Part shown: positions 1 to 10,755 of the stretch, one piece after another
Position numbering within the stretch: the stretch's first letter is position 1
How the letters are laid out: each line of letters begins with the position of its first letter
Source: Lottia gigantea
Taxonomy: Eukaryota > Mollusca > Gastropoda > Lottiidae
Direction of reading: 5' to 3'
Assembly: GCF_000327385.1 (NCBI RefSeq)
Contig: NW_008711113.1
Span: 338,915-402,914 of the forward strand
Length of the DNA: 64,000 bases
Notes under the pieces: model-generated
Database searches by the model: none
What the model was told of the DNA's origin: nothing
The model's input: only the letters and a program-made list of their open reading frames with translations
Program-made: the position numbers and the translations under genes

Positions 1-210
1 TTCATATAGAAGCGTAAGTAGTCTTTATCCTTGCAATTCTACCAAAACTAAGCTATTATGTCGTAAAAGCTGCTGCGTCTTGTAACGTTTAGTTTTAGTG
101 GAATTGCAAGAACCACGGAATTAAAATGGTGCAAATCGATGCTATCATTGCACCAATACACAAAAAATTTTTTTTTAAAAATCTTTTGACAATTCCTTTA
201 ATAATAATTT
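1..210. repeat. MITE family P1, truncated by window edge
   Basis: Right part of a roughly palindromic element seen at least seven more times here. It shows the internal inverted pair around TTTTAGTGGAATTGCAAG, then a degenerate version of the shared arm (GATGCTATCA, CACATAAAAA, AATTCCTTTAAT). The left terminus is cut off or decayed. No coding capacity. Confidence 0.6.
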
Positions 211-417
211 GCCTATTAATCAGAATTATATGATTACGACGTTAATACTATATTAATATTATTATAATATAATATTACGAAATGATTGGATTAAGATAAT
301 CCTTTAATCCCTTAATCTTATATGAGGGATTATCTCTAACTGGTTTGGTTTTGTTCAAACCACAATCCAAAAAGGGGTTAGGTCTGGCGGAATTTAGGTC
401 AATGCTTTTGGTTTTGC

Positions 418-560
418 TTTAACAGCTGCCGAAGCTCAATTTCAGCTCATATATAAATTCACATTTATGTTCGTCCACAAGAGCTTAAATTGGTAAAGTT
501 GCCCAATAAAAGAGCTCAAATTCCTGCTCATCTAGCCCGCAGTTTCGGCAGTTACAGTTA
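418..560. repeat. Short inverted-repeat element, weak
   Basis: The left end reads AACAGCTGCCGAAGCTC and the right end contains TTCGGCAGTTACAGTTA, an inverted match over about 10 bases (GCTGCCGAA against TTCGGCAG), with GAGCTCAAATT-like words inside. It could be a small foldback transposon, but only one copy was noticed. Confidence 0.3.
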
Positions 561-571
561 ATAATTCCAAT

Positions 572-801
572 TTTTCTTAAGATGTCTGTGGTTTCTGTAA
601 TCATGGAAATGCTTAATCGTATATGTTGCATAAGCAGATAACAATATCTTATGGCAATTGCGATAGTGACATCATAAAACGCTTCGTTTAGTTGTAAGAA
701 CCGCAGACGTCTGACTGAAATGTTGGAATGGTGTAGCTCGATACTATCAGTGCCTCCGATACATATACAAAGTTTAGAAAAAACCTATTACTATCCTTCA
801 A
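572..801. repeat. MITE family P1, degraded copy
   Basis: Contains the paired arms GATGTCTGTGGTTTCTG and CGCAGACGTCTGACTG and the terminal word ACTATCAGTGCCTCCGATAC, matching the better copies at 22.7 and 29.3 kb. Both outer ends are eroded, so no target duplication can be read. Confidence 0.6.
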
Positions 802-1620
802 ACAGAATTAAACTGAAACATGTTGATTTTAAAACGTCTTGGGTCGAAAATCGTCACATGTGGCCTACTTTCGCCTTGTGAACAAAAAATAATTTTTTTG
901 ACGGAACCCAGTGTTTTTATGAAGGTTTTCATACGAAACTTTCGTGCTAATAGCCAATGAAAAGATCTTTTGAAATAACTTTAAGAATGTTCAACAACTC
1001 GGTCAAATTACTTCAAGAAATTATGCTTTTAAAGTAATGGATTACACAAAAACATCAAAAACGTAAGTCGGAATTCAAACATGACATAAAAATACAATCT
1101 TAGTGTCACCTCGAACTTTTAAAATCTTTCTTCGTCTGATACGTTAAGATAATGGACACGACGTTTACCTAATTAAAAATCCTTTGAAAGCTAATTAAAT
1201 CCATCCCCCTTAAACCATTTACCTAAATTAAGTCTATTGTCGTGCGACAAAGGAAGCAAATTGTTTGTAAACGTGACAAATCAAGTACGAGATGTATTTG
1301 ATAAATCGAGTGCGGACTTCGTTGGACTTGGTTGAAAGGCTATCTGATGTCTGTACTAATGGAAAATCATCTGGCGATAAGAAATGAAAGAACAATGAAC
1401 GTGAATTGAGTAGTGAATAGACTGATTAAGGCAATGTAATTTACTCTCAAACGCCATTAATTCGCATTGAATCCGGCTTATAATGAGATTAGCTTTTATT
1501 ACAGCTTAGATAAAAAATCAATGCATATTCTTCTAAGATAAATTAATGATATTTGATGACTTGGAATATACCATTTCGAAATATCTTGTATCTAGTAAAA
1601 ATATTTAGTAGTAGCAAAAT
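802..1620. other. Gene-free AT-rich stretch
   Basis: No open frame of interest, repeat array or RNA signature seen on either strand. Codons close quickly in all frames. A short GGTCGAAAAT word near 845 resembles part of element family P4 (9.4 and 28.8 kb) but is too brief to call. Confidence 0.4.
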
Positions 1621-1624
1621 AGGC

Positions 1625-2015
1625 GATGTCAGAAAACACACTGTGTCAGAAAACACACTATGTCAGACAACACACTATGTCAGACAACACACTATGTCAG
1701 ATACCACACTATGTTAGATAACACACTCACACTGTCAGATAACACACTATGTCAGAAAACACACTATGTCAGAAAACACACGCTGTCAGATAACACACTG
1801 TCAGAAAACACACTATATCAAATAACACAATGCATAGGAAGGCAAACTATGCATACATGTCCACTATCTACGAATACACACTCTGTCAGATAACACACTA
1901 TGTCAGAAAACACACTATGTCAGATAACACTGTGAATAAGGAAGCAAACTATGCATAAATGCACAGTATCTACGAATACACACCCTGACAGAAAACAAAT
2001 TATGTCAAAAAACAC
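1625..2015. repeat. Minisatellite, unit about 19-20 bp
   Basis: Some fifteen to twenty variants of ACACACTATGTCAGAAA/ATAAC follow one another, interrupted near 1830-1870 and 1930-1980 by a repeated longer insert containing GGAAGCAAACTATGCATA. The higher-order insert implies that blocks, not only single units, were duplicated. A 77-residue frame across it is a product of the repeat. Confidence 0.85.
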
Positions 2016-2319
2016 AGTAAAGAAAACTCAATATGTAGGGTAGGCAAACACATTTGCACAGGAAAACACCAATGTAAGAATTTAAAATTACCGAATGAAT
2101 GAACCGGAAGATGAATGAATGAAAACGATAATACCTATCTAAAACAAATCCTTAAAAGATAAAATGACGTCAAAGTACAATTAAAGATATATCTTCACAA
2201 ACCGCTTGTTAAAAAGCTTTTTGTTTATGATTTAATTGTTTATCTTGGAATTTAACGTTTTAAAACCATTATTTTGTGTTTGCTATCTAATAATTTAAAT
2301 TAAAAGCACAAGGTATGGG

Positions 2320-2641
2320 TTAAAGGGACAGCGGTGCCGTTTTGTTTGCCCAATCGTACCGCAGTCTCTTAGAAACGGGAAAATTAGAGCTAAGCCGATC
2401 AATAATAGTGTTCATAGCTCACTGTCAAAATTTGAGCCTTCAAATCCATGTGTGTTCAGAATTATCAGCGTTTGAAAGTTAAAAAGGCGACTCGTCTTTT
2501 TTGAGACACCGCCATAGAAAAGACATATATAGAAATATGCCTGAAAAAATTATGTGATTTTCGTACATTTCTAGACTAAATGTATTTACATATATTCAAG
2601 ACTCAAACCAACCCGCCAAAATGGCGCATCTGTCTCTTTAA
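2320..2641. repeat. MITE family P2, complete copy
   Basis: Bounded by TTAAAGGGACAG on the left and CTGTCTCTTTAA on the right, so terminal inverted repeats with TTAA at both edges. The right arm continues inward through GCGCCATTTTG (read inverted). Internal words CCTTCAAATCCATGTGTG and TGTGATTTTCGTACATTTCT recur in copies at 10.2, 17.5, 24.6, 28.6 and 50.5 kb. Non-coding, about 320 bp. Confidence 0.8.
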
Positions 2642-2764
2642 AATGTATAAAGTATTCTATAATAAGATGATTATAGTAATTGCGGGATTTAATCAGTATT
2701 TACATTAAAAATAAAACGTGATTTCCTCGAACAAAGGTTAAATCCTATTAAAATATCAGCTCTA

Positions 2765-3010
2765 TTTCAACATTTGCGCATGCGTTGAACTGCGGGACTA
2801 CAATATCTAAATTCTTACTTACATATCTTCTTATTGTTTGGATTTTCTTTATGTAGGTGCAATGAACTTATATCCAAATTGTGCAAATTCGCCTGTTTTT
2901 ATTTTTAAAAAAAAGTTGAATTCCATAGGAAGATCTTGTGTATCTTAACGATTGCGCATGCGCATGCAAGATCATATACTTTTACTAGTTGGGCATGCGT
3001 TAAACTGCGG
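2765..3010. repeat. Direct duplication around GCATGCGTT-AACTGCGG
   Basis: GCATGCGTTGAACTGCGGGA at about 2777 recurs as GCATGCGTTAAACTGCGGAA at about 2993, with a related GCGCATGCGCATGC palindrome between them. Possibly two ends of one element; too little to name a family. Confidence 0.3.
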
Positions 3011-3056
3011 AATATTTCGCATGAAATTGATATTACCCGACGAAAATAAGTATTTA

Positions 3057-3152
3057 GGTTCACGGGGATCCTTGCAAAACTGGTCCTTGGTCAAGTTTCT
3101 TGGTAATGATCTTTAATTGCCCTATACCAATTTACAGCTGGGTCGACTGAAA
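3057..3152 (-). repeat. SINE family S2, body fragment
   Basis: Reads GGTCCTTGGTCAAGTTTCTT and then CAGCTGGGTCGACTG, the reverse of the S2 body (GTCGACCCAGCTGT ... CCAAGGACCAGCTGGTAGAA) seen most fully at 60.8-61.1 kb. No tRNA-like head here. Confidence 0.55.
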
Positions 3153-3755
3153 GTTCCTTTACTGTTATCAAAATCAAAGAAGTTTTTTAAGTATGTAAAA
3201 TATGCCTGGCGTATTGCACCTACAGAATCTACAAAAGCCGATGATTCATCACCAGCGAACAAAACATCTTTAAGCAGAGATTGAAGACGCGAAGCTGATT
3301 TCAAACGAAATCGAAGAATCCTTTAGAAAACTAATTGAGAAAATCACCAATTACCAACAATCAGAAAGCGATCTGTAGAATAAAACGTCCATTGGACTCG
3401 AGAACATTATCCATCATTCCTATTCATTGATTCTTCAACTGACGATAATTTGTGGTCGGTTCTTGTTCGAGACAAGTGTTTCGAAAGCCAATTAGTATTT
3501 ATGTTATCTCCAAATAGGATCTCAGAGGTGGGTTCGATTTGTCGTTCCGTTAAGGACATAATCCAGGAGAAGGTAACTGATGGTTCCCTGTTTGGCTGAA
3601 AATAACTAACTGGTTATGATCTGTCAGTACAAACTGTGGTAAGTAAGAAGGGCATTGACTATTTACCACACCAAGAGCCTATGAGAAGAGAGGATCGGGT
3701 TACCAACTTAATCTATCTGACCGATACTTGTCAAAATGCTACCCCGGGCCATTCC
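3153..3755. other. Gene-free stretch
   Basis: Two short open frames (about 60 residues each) lie here with no domain, codon bias or splice context that I can recognise. Nothing else seen. Confidence 0.35.
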
Positions 3756-3759
3756 GATT

Positions 3760-4480
3760 TTGCTGAAATCAAGTCGATGAAATCAAACAATCAACCACCA
3801 AACCAAATACAACCATGTTACACAAAACTGTAAAATTTTTTTTTGTAATTCGGTTCAAATCAAGTCAACAAAATTACCAGGCAACCAATCAACCAACCAA
3901 ACATCTACCTTAAGACAACCAAAGTTACTCACAGCATTGTATATCTATTTAGTTGAAATAAAATCGACGAAATGATCAGCCAACCAACCAACCCATTGTA
4001 TAGTCATATGTCGGCAAAGTGAAAAGCCAACCAACCAACCAATCAACCGTTCCACCCAAAGACAACTCAAACTAACTACCATAAGACAACCAAAGTTACT
4101 CACAAAATTGTATATCCATTTATTTGAAATAAAATCGACGAAATGATCAGCCAATCAACCAACCAACCCATTGTATACAGTATAGTCATATGTCGGCAAA
4201 GTGAAAAGCCAACCAACCAACCAACCAACCAATCAACCGTACTACCCAAAGACAACCCAAACTAACTACCTTAAGACAACCAAAGTTACTCGCAAAATTG
4301 TATATCCATTTAGTTGAAATAAAATCGACGAAATGATCAGCCAACCAACCAACCAACCCATTGTATGGTCATATGTCGGCAAAGTGAAAAGCCAACCAAG
4401 ACAAACTAAACTACCAACAAAATTGAAATCTTTATTGTTTATTCGGTTGAGACCAAGTCGACAAATCCTACCAACCAGTC
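3760..4480. repeat. Tandem array, unit about 185 bp
   Basis: Three to four copies of a unit containing runs of CCAACCAACCAATCAACC, then AAGACAACCAAAGTTACTC, AAATAAAATCGACGAAATG and GTCATATGTCGGCAAAGTG. The (CCAA)n tract varies in length between units. The first and last units are degenerate. Confidence 0.85.
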
Positions 4481-4729
4481 AACCAACATGGAGTATATCA
4501 GCTCGTCAATGATGAATGATTTTCCTCTTTAATCAAGTCTAATATCCATCAAGTAAATCAGATATAGTTATTGGTATCTTTTGTAATTTATTAGTTAATA
4601 TTGCCCTCGCGTGCTGATATTGCCCAGTAAGTGATCAATCTTCAGTTTGAAATAGTTAAGAAAGTCAAATAGTTGGTTAACTAATTAGTTAAAAGCTAAA
4701 TTTGGCCATATACCAGTCAATATCGTAAA

Positions 4730-5260
4730 AACTGCTCGTGAGTATTCCGACGACTACATTCACGTAGACGTCGAAAAAGGGTAGCTGTCACCTAAGACTA
4801 CGACAGAAGGAAACCCCACAGAGAATCCGCTGTCCACTGACTTCGAAAGAAATCGACACAACGGTATACCGAGACGTCGACAAAGAGAGACACAACCGTC
4901 CTCGTAGACATCACCACAAGAAGACACCGCTGTACAAAGATAAACCACTGTCAAAAAAGAGACAACATCGTCCTCTTAGACATAGACAGACAGAGGATTT
5001 CCAGAAAGGCACAGCTGTCCAAGAGACGGCGAAATGAATGTTCTCTTGACATAGAAATGCACTGGCCACGTAGACATAGTCGACATAGGAAGGCACCATG
5101 ATTGTGAACATCGACATTGGGAGTTATAAGTCATTTAAAATGTCGACATAAAAAGGTACGATCCGAGAAGACATTAGTATACACTTCCATGTCGATATAG
5201 GAACCATCGGCAAGGTTACACAGAGAGACACCACTGTCAGTGTTACAACCGACATCGGGA
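4730..5260. repeat. Degenerate GACATCGACA-type array
   Basis: Many imperfect repeats of words such as GTAGACATCGACAT, AAGACACCACTGTC and AGAGACACAACCGTCCTC about 22-30 bp apart. It is old and diverged. Overlapping minus-strand frames of 64 and 68 residues have no recognisable protein character. Confidence 0.55.
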
Positions 5261-5261
5261 A

Positions 5262-5305
5262 ATGAAATGAAGTGAAGTTTTACGTCCTACTTTTCTTTTC
5301 CAGTT
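5262..5305 (-). repeat. SINE family S1, 3' end only
   Basis: AATGAAGTGAAGTTTTACGT and CCTACTTTTCTTTTCC are the reverse of the conserved S1 tail (AGTAGGATGTAAAACTCCAT then CATTTCATTT). Truncated copy lacking head and body. Confidence 0.6.
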
Positions 5306-5936
5306 TGCGACAATGAAGGCAATTTTTAACAGACGGTGGTATAATTTTGTCTGAAACGAACAACGAACATGGCTGTCCACCTAGACGTAGGCTTGTCAAT
5401 TCTTCAGACGGTTTTCACGAGCAACGACGTACTTTACACCAAATTAAGACATCGCAACCCAATTGACGAAATTCTTTTTGAATTCCGAAAACAAATTGTT
5501 TATAGTGGTGCTTGGCGAATTACACTTGAAGGGGGTCATTATAAGACTTATTCAACACTTGAAGCATACTATTCATGACATAATCAAATTTACGCCCGTA
5601 TCGTCCGAGTTTGGTTTGAACACTTCACAAAGGCGAAGGCGACATGGTATAATTGCAATTACCGCTAATTGGTACAGAACAAATTTGCATAATTTCTATA
5701 GTCCTTTGTGGCATCACGACATAAATTGAAACTGTACATCTAATATTAAAGCCTTGTTCTTTTCAAGCGTCTGGTTAGAGAAACTAAAGAGATACTGTCT
5801 AACGTTCTATATTTAAGGCATGCCATCATCAAAATCTTAGAAATAATTTTCACAATTTCGAAAGTTCTTTTTGGCGTAAATGGATACCTTACATTTCAAA
5901 TGAAAGAGATGTACGGGAAAATAGCGAGTGGTTATT

Positions 5937-7000
5937 TCAAAAGGGGTAGAAAGAGAGAAAGTTATTTATACAGGGGTACTGGCGAAGGAAAGTTATTTAT
6001 AAAGGGGTACTGGTGAGAGAAAGTTATTATACAGTGGTACTGGTGAGGGCAAGTTTTTCATAAAGGGGTACTGGTGAGAGAAAGTTATTATACAGTGGTA
6101 CTGGTGAGGGAAAGTTATTATACAGTGGTACTGGTGAGGGAAAGATTTTCATAAAGGGGTACTGGTGAGAGAAAGTTATATATACAGTGGTACTGGTGAG
6201 GGAAAGATTTTCATAAAGGGGTACTGGTGAGAGAAAGTTATATATACAGTGGTAATGGTGAGGGAAAGTTATTTAAAAAGGGGTACTGGTGAGAGAAAGT
6301 TATTATACAGTGGTACTGGTGGGGGAAAGTTATTATACAGTGGTACTGGTGGGGGAAAGTTATTATACAGTGGTACTGGTGAGGGAAAGATTTTCATAAA
6401 GGGGTACTGGTGAGAGAAAGTTATATATACAGTGGTACTGGTGAGGGAAAGTTTTTCATAAAGGGGTACTGGTGAGAGAAAGTTATTATACAGTGGTACT
6501 GGTGAGGGAAAGATTTTCATAAAGGGGTACTGGTGAGAGAAAGTTATTATACAGTGGTACTAGTGAGGGAAAGTTTTTCATAAAGGGGTACTGGCGAGGT
6601 AAAGTTATTTATACAGTGGTACTGGTGAGGGAAAGTTATTTATAAAGGGGTACTGGTGAGAGAAAGTTATTATACAGTGGTACTGGTGAGGGAAAGTTTT
6701 TCATAAAGAGGTACTGGTGAGAGAAAGTTATTATACAGTGGTACTGGTGAGGGAAAGTTATTACACAGTGGTACTGGTGAGGGAAAGTTTTTCATAAAGG
6801 GGTACTGGTGAGAGAAAGTTATTTATACAGTGGTACTGGTTAGGGAAAGTTATTTATAAAGGGGTACTGGTGAGAGAAAGTTATTATACAGTGGTACTGG
6901 TGAGGGAAAGTTTTTCATAAAGGGGTACTGGCGAGGTAAAGTTATTTATACAGAAGTACTGGTAATGGACTGGTTATTTGTATAAAAGGGTTTTGGCGAG
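5937..7000. repeat. Minisatellite of alternating 30/31-bp half-units
   Basis: About 1.06 kb of GGTACTGGTGAGAGAAAGTT followed by ATTATACAGT, alternating with GGTACTGGTGAGGGAAAGTT followed by TTTCATAAAG. The alternation gives a 60-61 bp dimer as the main period, with local stretches of only one half-unit. The 83-residue minus-strand frame inside is an artefact of the repeat. Confidence 0.92.
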
Positions 7001-7424
7001 CAAGTGGTTATTACAAAGGGATATTGGCGAGCGATAGAAAGAAACAACCAACTTTAAAGGATAATAACTTAGGTTCAAAAGGACCCTGTTTATAGCCAGT
7101 CCTTGTAACATCTAAATATGATTTGTAAATTGGCAAATTCCCCCCACCTCTTTTTCCGTTTGGTTGTAAAGTGTTGACATTCGGTATCTAACGAGACACT
7201 ATATCTATCAATTAGCTTGAAAAAGGTAAAGAAAAAAATATGAAAAGAAATTGAAGTCGTGGCTTGTAGAAGTGGAATTTTAACGAAGTGCCTTGCCGAT
7301 ACTTGTTAACATTACCGACGTTTGTTTGCTACAAAATGAAGCCTAATTGCTCGCATTAACATAGTCATTCTGATCATTAGTCCGCTACGCGTGGAGAGGA
7401 GTTTATTTTTCCTACCGTCTTAAA

Positions 7425-7712
7425 GAGATTGTGAAGAGGTTTTCCAAACTTTTTATGTGTATGAGGGCCACTGAGTGATTTACACTTTTCAATTTGTTAG
7501 TCGGATGTCTGTGGTTCCTGTAATTATACAATGCTTAACTGTATCGCTAGAAATCATAAGCAGCTTTTGCGATAGTGACGTCATAAAACGCTTAGGTTTA
7601 TTGGAATTGCAAGAAACACAGACTTCTGAATTGGAATGGTGCAAATTGATGCTATCAGTGTCCCCGATACACATAAAAAGTTAAGAAAACCTCTTCACAA
7701 TTCCTTTAATAC
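7425..7712. repeat. MITE family P1 copy
   Basis: Starts TTAAAGAGATTGTGAAGAGG and ends CCTCTTCACAATTCCTTTAA: long terminal inverted repeats with TTAA edges. The centre carries AGTGACGTCATAAAACGC, a CRE-like palindrome found in the middle of several P1 copies. Frames on both strands are side effects of the palindrome. Confidence 0.82.
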
Positions 7713-7989
7713 AGAAATACTAATTATTTTTGTCGAGAAGAGCAGCTGTCATTTTTTTACAGCCGTTTTAACCAACGTGATATTAATGAACGCTACCCCA
7801 TTCTCGACGGACTAATTTATCCATGGAAAAGCTAAACTGTCAACAATCCGCATTGCTCATTAATGACAAGTTTTGTTTTTTTTTTTGGTCTTTCTTACTT
7901 TTTAACAAAAAATTATTGGATTGAAGTTTTACAAAAAATTGAATGCCCTTAGTAACATGTTTCGAAAACCGTACTGGTAAGACAGTCCA

Positions 7990-8360
7990 GTTTCCAAAAA
8001 CCAGTACAAAACGTAGTGCAAAATGTAAAACAAAGTTTCGCCACCGTCAAGATCTATGAATTTTAGAAACGATCCTTCCACGTGTACAACCAAGTTTCGT
8101 CAAAGTGTAAATACTGAATTTTAGAAACGATACTACCCCAGTTTCACCAATGATCCGCAAATTTAAGAAACGACCCTATCCCAAGTTTACAACCAAGTTT
8201 CGCCACCTTCAAAAGCCTACAATTTCAACGATCCTACCCCAGTTTACAACCAACTTTCGCCACTGTCTAGATCCACGATTTTTAGAAACGATCCTACACC
8301 AGTTTATAATCAAGTTTCGCCTCTGTCAAGATCAACCAATTTCAGAAAAGACCCTTTTTC
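7990..8360. repeat. Tandem array, unit about 60 bp
   Basis: Five to six copies built on AGTTTCGCCACCGTCAAGAT, then AATTTTAGAAACGATCCTAC and CCCAGTTTACAACCAAG. A last fragment (GGGGCTTTAGAAACGATCCT) reappears near 8641 after a break, so the array was split or partly duplicated. Confidence 0.8.
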
Positions 8361-8379
8361 GGATCGGCCCTGGGTTCAT

Positions 8380-8870
8380 GTGGCATGTCAAATAATTCCA
8401 TGTCACTCGGGCTACTCCGGCTACTGATGGTGTGATCCGGGATGCTCAGTGTCTGGTCTGTGACTACACCGGATCATCCGGCCATCATTTGGGTCTACTC
8501 CTTCGCTCATCCGTATCTTGTCCGGATGTATGTATTTTTCTTAAAACTTCACCCAAAAATCCGGGGAGTGGTCCGGGACATATCGGTGTAGACCTATTTT
8601 GTCGTAGGCTACTCCCGGCTGAAGTCCTAGTATGTGGGACTGGGGCTTTAGAAACGATCCTACCAAATATTGCCCTGATTTCGTGTATTATTAGATTTAT
8701 GTCAATAGAATCAGTTTATTTGGAACTGCCACCTGAAACGACTAATTGGGATTTTCACGACGCGAAAAGAACTAATTTGAAAGCTAATTGTGAAAACAAT
8801 GCCAGAAGGAATACAACGAAGCAATTTGTGGAAGCTTTGACACCTGTGTCTTATTGTTCATTAGTTTAAA
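8380..8870 (+). other. Unrecognised 145-codon open frame, doubtful
   Basis: The longest frame outside the recognised genes on this side of the window (8432-8869). It opens in a CCGG-rich patch with repeated ATCCGG words and runs on past the stray array unit at 8641. No signal peptide, membrane segment, domain motif or splice partner is visible. The early part is rich in Gly, Ser, Cys and Leu and the later part in Asn and Arg, so it does not read as one protein. Probably chance; recorded only because of its length. Confidence 0.12.
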
Positions 8871-8879
8871 ATTACAAGT

Positions 8880-9205
8880 TTTCAAATCTTCAATTTGTCT
8901 TAATGTCTCAAACGGGATTATAGACTTTACTTGTCGACTTGTCCCTTTTATCACCCGTTATCTATAATATTATTCTTCTTTTCAAGGGATTCTTTCCCAT
9001 AAAAAAATAATTTCGATATCCTGAATACCATACAAATCTTCAATTTGTCTCTCAACGGGATTAAAGGCTTTACTTGTCGATTTGCACCATTATTTTTCTT
9101 TTTAAGAGATTCTTTCCCATAGAAAAATAATATCAATATATCTATATCGTTATTCTTCTTATCAAGGGATTCTTTCCCATAAAAAAATAATTTTGATATG
9201 AATAT
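8880..9205. repeat. Tandem repeat, unit about 105 bp
   Basis: TTCAATTTGTCTTAATG/TCTCAACGGGATTA and AGGGATTCTTTCCCATA with a following AAAAAATAAT recur three times. The third unit is shortened. Confidence 0.7.
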
Positions 9206-9443
9206 ATCGCTATATAATTGAAAGGCATTTTTAACTGAGATGCGAAACGAAGATGTCTTGTTGCTTTAAAGGGACAGTTTCGCCAATCGTCTCAAAATCA
9301 GCTCCAGATAATAGCAAACCACGGTTTTTAATATTAAAAGACATAATGTAAAAATTGAATTTTTTTTTGAATTAAAGGCATACAATTTTTTTTTTTCAAA
9401 TTTCTCATTATATTTCCAGGAAACATTCCGTATTATAGTGCAT

Positions 9444-9712
9444 TTAAAGGGGCATTCTTTTTTGTTATTTTTTTTTCGTAGGTCGAAAAATTTGTTGCTC
9501 AAAGTTACGAAAACTATACACTAAAATCAAGAGACATGTGTCCCTGGAGGTTTAATTTAACGTCAGAACTATTTAAAAAGTTTACGTAAACTTTTAAAGT
9601 TCGTTATGCTTTAGGCCTATTGCATCTGTACAAAAGCAAAATAAACGCCTAGTGTAATATATCTTCAACTTATTCTCCTGCTGAAGCTATTCCCAACGCC
9701 AAAACTTGTTAA
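9444..9712. repeat. MITE family P4, interrupted copy
   Basis: Begins TTAAAGGGGCATTCTTTT. It matches the copy at 28.8-29.14 kb through GGTCGAAAA, AACGTCAGAACTATTTAAAA and CCAACGCCAAAACTTG. The match stops exactly where a P3 element begins with TTAA at 9709, and the rest of P4 (which ends CTGCCCCTTTAA in the other copy) is not found on the far side. Confidence 0.6.
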
Positions 9713-10054
9713 AGATGGGTTCCCTTATTTTCATTGATGAAAATGAAAATGCTAATACTAATATGAATAGAAAGTAGAGGTGTTCTAATGATTTTGGAAA
9801 ATACCAGTTAATCTCACATTGTCCATAATTAATTCATAATTAGCTAAAATTAGAAGAAAATTACCAGCAGAATTCCAATGAGTGACCGATCAAGAAAGGT
9901 CAAAATCTCTTTTTATTTATCCAGGCTGTACTTACATGGACATTTGTAATTAGTTAATTATATGCAATAAGAACATAATGATATGATTAAGAATACATAA
10001 TAATTCAATATTTTGTTTAATTTGACACTAAAAAATGAGGAAACCCATCTTTAA
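9709..10054. repeat. MITE family P3, complete copy
   Basis: Ends TTAAAGATGGGTTCC and GGAAACCCATCTTTAA: inverted repeats with TTAA at each edge, 346 bp. The second copy at 17011-17356 has the same internal order (AGAAAGTAGAGGTGTTCTAA, ATTACCAGCAGAATTCCAAT, ATGCAATAAGAACATAATGA). The two copies flank the TRIM pair in the same orientation. Confidence 0.85.
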
Positions 10055-10189
10055 GGCTGCTTAATTAATCATTTCTATACTATGTTTTTAATTAACCCTA
10101 TTAAAACGAATTCAGTTTGATCAAGAAGATACATAGATATAAATAGCATATATATACAATATTTTTAAATATAATTTACGACGTGGCCC

Positions 10190-10499
10190 TTCAAAGAGAC
10201 AGGTGCGCCATTTTGGGGGTGGATTTGAGTCTTGAATATGTAGTCTTCAAAAGTACTAGAAATGTACGAAAATCTCACAATTTTGTCAAAAATATCTCAA
10301 ACTAGTAATTTCTTTAATTATGACTATAGATGTCTTGTCTATATCTCAAGAAACGACGACTCGTCCTTTTAACTTTCATAAGCGGATAATTCTGGGCACA
10401 TATGGATTTGAAGCCCACACTATTACTGATGGGCTAATCTAAAAAGATATCGTTTCTCAGATAAAGATTGGTCAAAAAATGGCTCAACTGCCCCTTTAA
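10190..10499. repeat. MITE family P2 copy, reversed
   Basis: CAAAGAGACAGGTGCGCCAT on the left and AATGGCTCAACTGCCCCTTT AA on the right. Internal words are the reverse complement of the copy at 2320-2641. The left TTAA has decayed to TTCA. Confidence 0.78.
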
Positions 10500-10549
10500 G
10501 TGGCGATTGTTTGGAGTACTTTAATGAAATGTTATTTTCACATTAACTT

Positions 10550-10755
10550 CTCGGCTTTCATCAATGTAACCACTTGAGGCATAAATGAATTCGTCCCAGT
10601 CGAGAAATTTCCATCTTCCATCCATCCGTGCCATCCCTTAAATTCAGGAATGTGTTGGAAACGGTCTCAACTGTAATCGTATAAATAATCCAGGTCGGTG
10701 TCGATTGGATCTGTATCCTCCCACCAATCATATTCTGGTAAATATGTCCAATCAA
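10550..10755 (-). pseudogene. Decayed MATH-domain tail of the minus-strand TRIM gene
   Basis: Downstream of the TRIM reading frame the sequence still matches the 3' end of the plus-strand paralogue, in two different frames. One frame reads YTITVETVSNTF then LRDGTDGWK, like the paralogue's YTITLLNFNDPS and SGWK. The next reads RWKFLDWDEFIYASSGYIDE then VNVKITF, like GWKFLNWDSFIDPLNGFIDE then HVKITF. The two frames are parted by a 7-bp tandem repeat (GATGGAA GATGGAA), where the paralogue has one GATGGAA. Neither is in frame with the upstream coiled coil, whose frame stops at 10667. I conclude that the MATH domain was once present and is now unreadable in this copy; an unrecognised intron is the alternative. 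Confidence 0.65.

Noticed and set aside
1625-2015. Regularly spaced short repeats considered as a CRISPR array
   Set aside because: There are no unique spacers; units are contiguous and diverged, in a eukaryotic genome.
6269-6520. 83-residue frame of repeated Pro-Val-Pro-Leu-Tyr
   Set aside because: A direct product of the 30/31-bp array, with no gene structure around it.
8432-8869. 145-residue plus-strand frame considered as a gene
   Set aside because: It spans a stray array unit and changes composition midway; no domain, splice or start context. Kept only as a doubtful feature.
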